A DNA stretch of 6,886 nucleotides from Betaproteobacteria bacterium (GTDB lineage Bacteria > Pseudomonadota > Gammaproteobacteria > Burkholderiales > Casimicrobiaceae), in assembly GCA_003153335.1 (NCBI GenBank), contig PLYG01000535.1, forward strand, positions 1 to 6,886, given 5' to 3'. Shown here piece by piece: positions 6,424-6,886 of this stretch. Position 1 is the first letter of the stretch. Every line of letters begins with the position of its first letter. The position numbers and the translations under genes were made by a program. The notes below the pieces were generated by a model. That model did no database searches. It was not told the DNA's origin and saw only the letters and a program-made list of their open reading frames with translations.

Positions 6424-6886
6424 CTAACGCGGCCCATCCTTTCTCAACATGTCCTTGATTCCACGTACCGCTTGCCTGGTGCGTGATTCGTTTTCGATCA
6501 TGGCGAAGCGGACAAAATCGTCACCGAATTCGCCGAAGCCTATACCCGGCGACACGGAGACCTTGGCGTCGGCCATCAATTTTTTTGAGAACTCCAGCGA
6601 CCCCAGCTTGGCGTACGCTTCGGGAATCTTTGCCCAGACGTACATCGTCGCGCGCGGCTTCTCAACCATCCAGCCCGCGTCATGCAGTCCTTTAACCAGC
6701 ACGTCGCGCCGCTTCTGGTAGGTCATGCATATTTCAGCGACGCATTCCTGCGGCCCTTCGAGCGCGGCAATCGATGCGACCTGGATGGGCGTGAAGGTCC
6801 CGTAGTCGTGGTAGCCCTTGATGCGCCCAAGCGCGTAGACCAGGTCGCGATTGCCGACCATGAAGCCGACCCGCCAGCCGGCCATG
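6424..6886 (-). CDS. alaC: Alanine transaminase AlaC, C-terminal part
   Basis: The last 153 complete codons of a class I/II PLP-dependent aminotransferase are present; the gene runs off the right edge and its true start is not seen. The ATG at 6885 is an internal methionine. The fragment opens with AGWRVGFMVGN, the segment just after the PLP-binding lysine (which lies outside the window); R5 of the fragment is the conserved arginine near the cofactor phosphate. GYHDYGTFTPIQVA (24-37), MYVWAKIPE (81-89) and VSPGIGFGEFGDDFVRFA (111-128) closely match AlaC of E. coli as remembered. R126 is the expected substrate-carboxylate arginine. AlaC makes alanine from pyruvate and glutamate in the cytoplasm. 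An LL-diaminopimelate aminotransferase-type relative is the main alternative. It is the most upstream visible gene of the minus-strand run and ends 17 bases before the GNAT gene, so any operon promoter lies outside the window. Confidence 0.93.
   Translation of the reverse strand, partial: MAGWRVGFMVGNRDLVYALGRIKGYHDYGTFTPIQVASIAALEGPQECVAEICMTYQKRRDVLVKGLHDAGWMVEKPRATMYVWAKIPEAYAKLGSLEFSKKLMADAKVSVSPGIGFGEFGDDFVRFAMIENESRTRQAVRGIKDMLRKDGPR

Overview
The window looks like chromosomal DNA of a GC-rich proteobacterium, most likely a betaproteobacterium of the Burkholderiales type. That placement rests on gene content and order (alaC next to hom-thrC, a split SuyAB-like UxaA-family pair) and on GC-rich codon use; no marker gene fixes the taxon. 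Coding density is high, and no rRNA, tRNA, CRISPR, insertion sequence or phage gene is visible.

Left part (1-1603): a divergent catabolic-type module. On the minus strand a small SAF-domain protein (403-684) is followed, 66 bases downstream, by the start of its large partner (1-336, cut by the window edge). Together they form a two-subunit lyase of the altronate dehydratase/UxaA superfamily and most resemble (2R)-sulfolactate sulfo-lyase SuyA/SuyB. A HutC-type GntR regulator with a UTRA ligand domain (851-1603) is read the other way. The 166-base gap holds a good sigma70-like promoter for the enzyme pair, with inverted repeats over and beside its -35 box, as expected for control by the divergent regulator.

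Right part (1660-6886): one run of five minus-strand genes with short gaps. In transcription order they are alaC (3' part only), a GNAT acetyltransferase, hom, thrC and a membrane-anchored C13 (legumain-type) peptidase. The GNAT stop and hom start share an ATGA overlap. The gaps are 17 bases (alaC-GNAT), 92 bases (hom-thrC) and 33 bases (thrC-peptidase). A hairpin with a T-run at the peptidase stop codon closes the unit. Hom and ThrC supply two of the steps from aspartate semialdehyde to threonine; homoserine kinase (thrB) is not between them. AlaC links pyruvate and alanine.

Most of the window is ordinary metabolism. The least explained parts are the polytopic C13 peptidase at the end of a threonine operon, the GNAT protein translationally coupled to homoserine dehydrogenase, and the true substrate of the UxaA-family pair.
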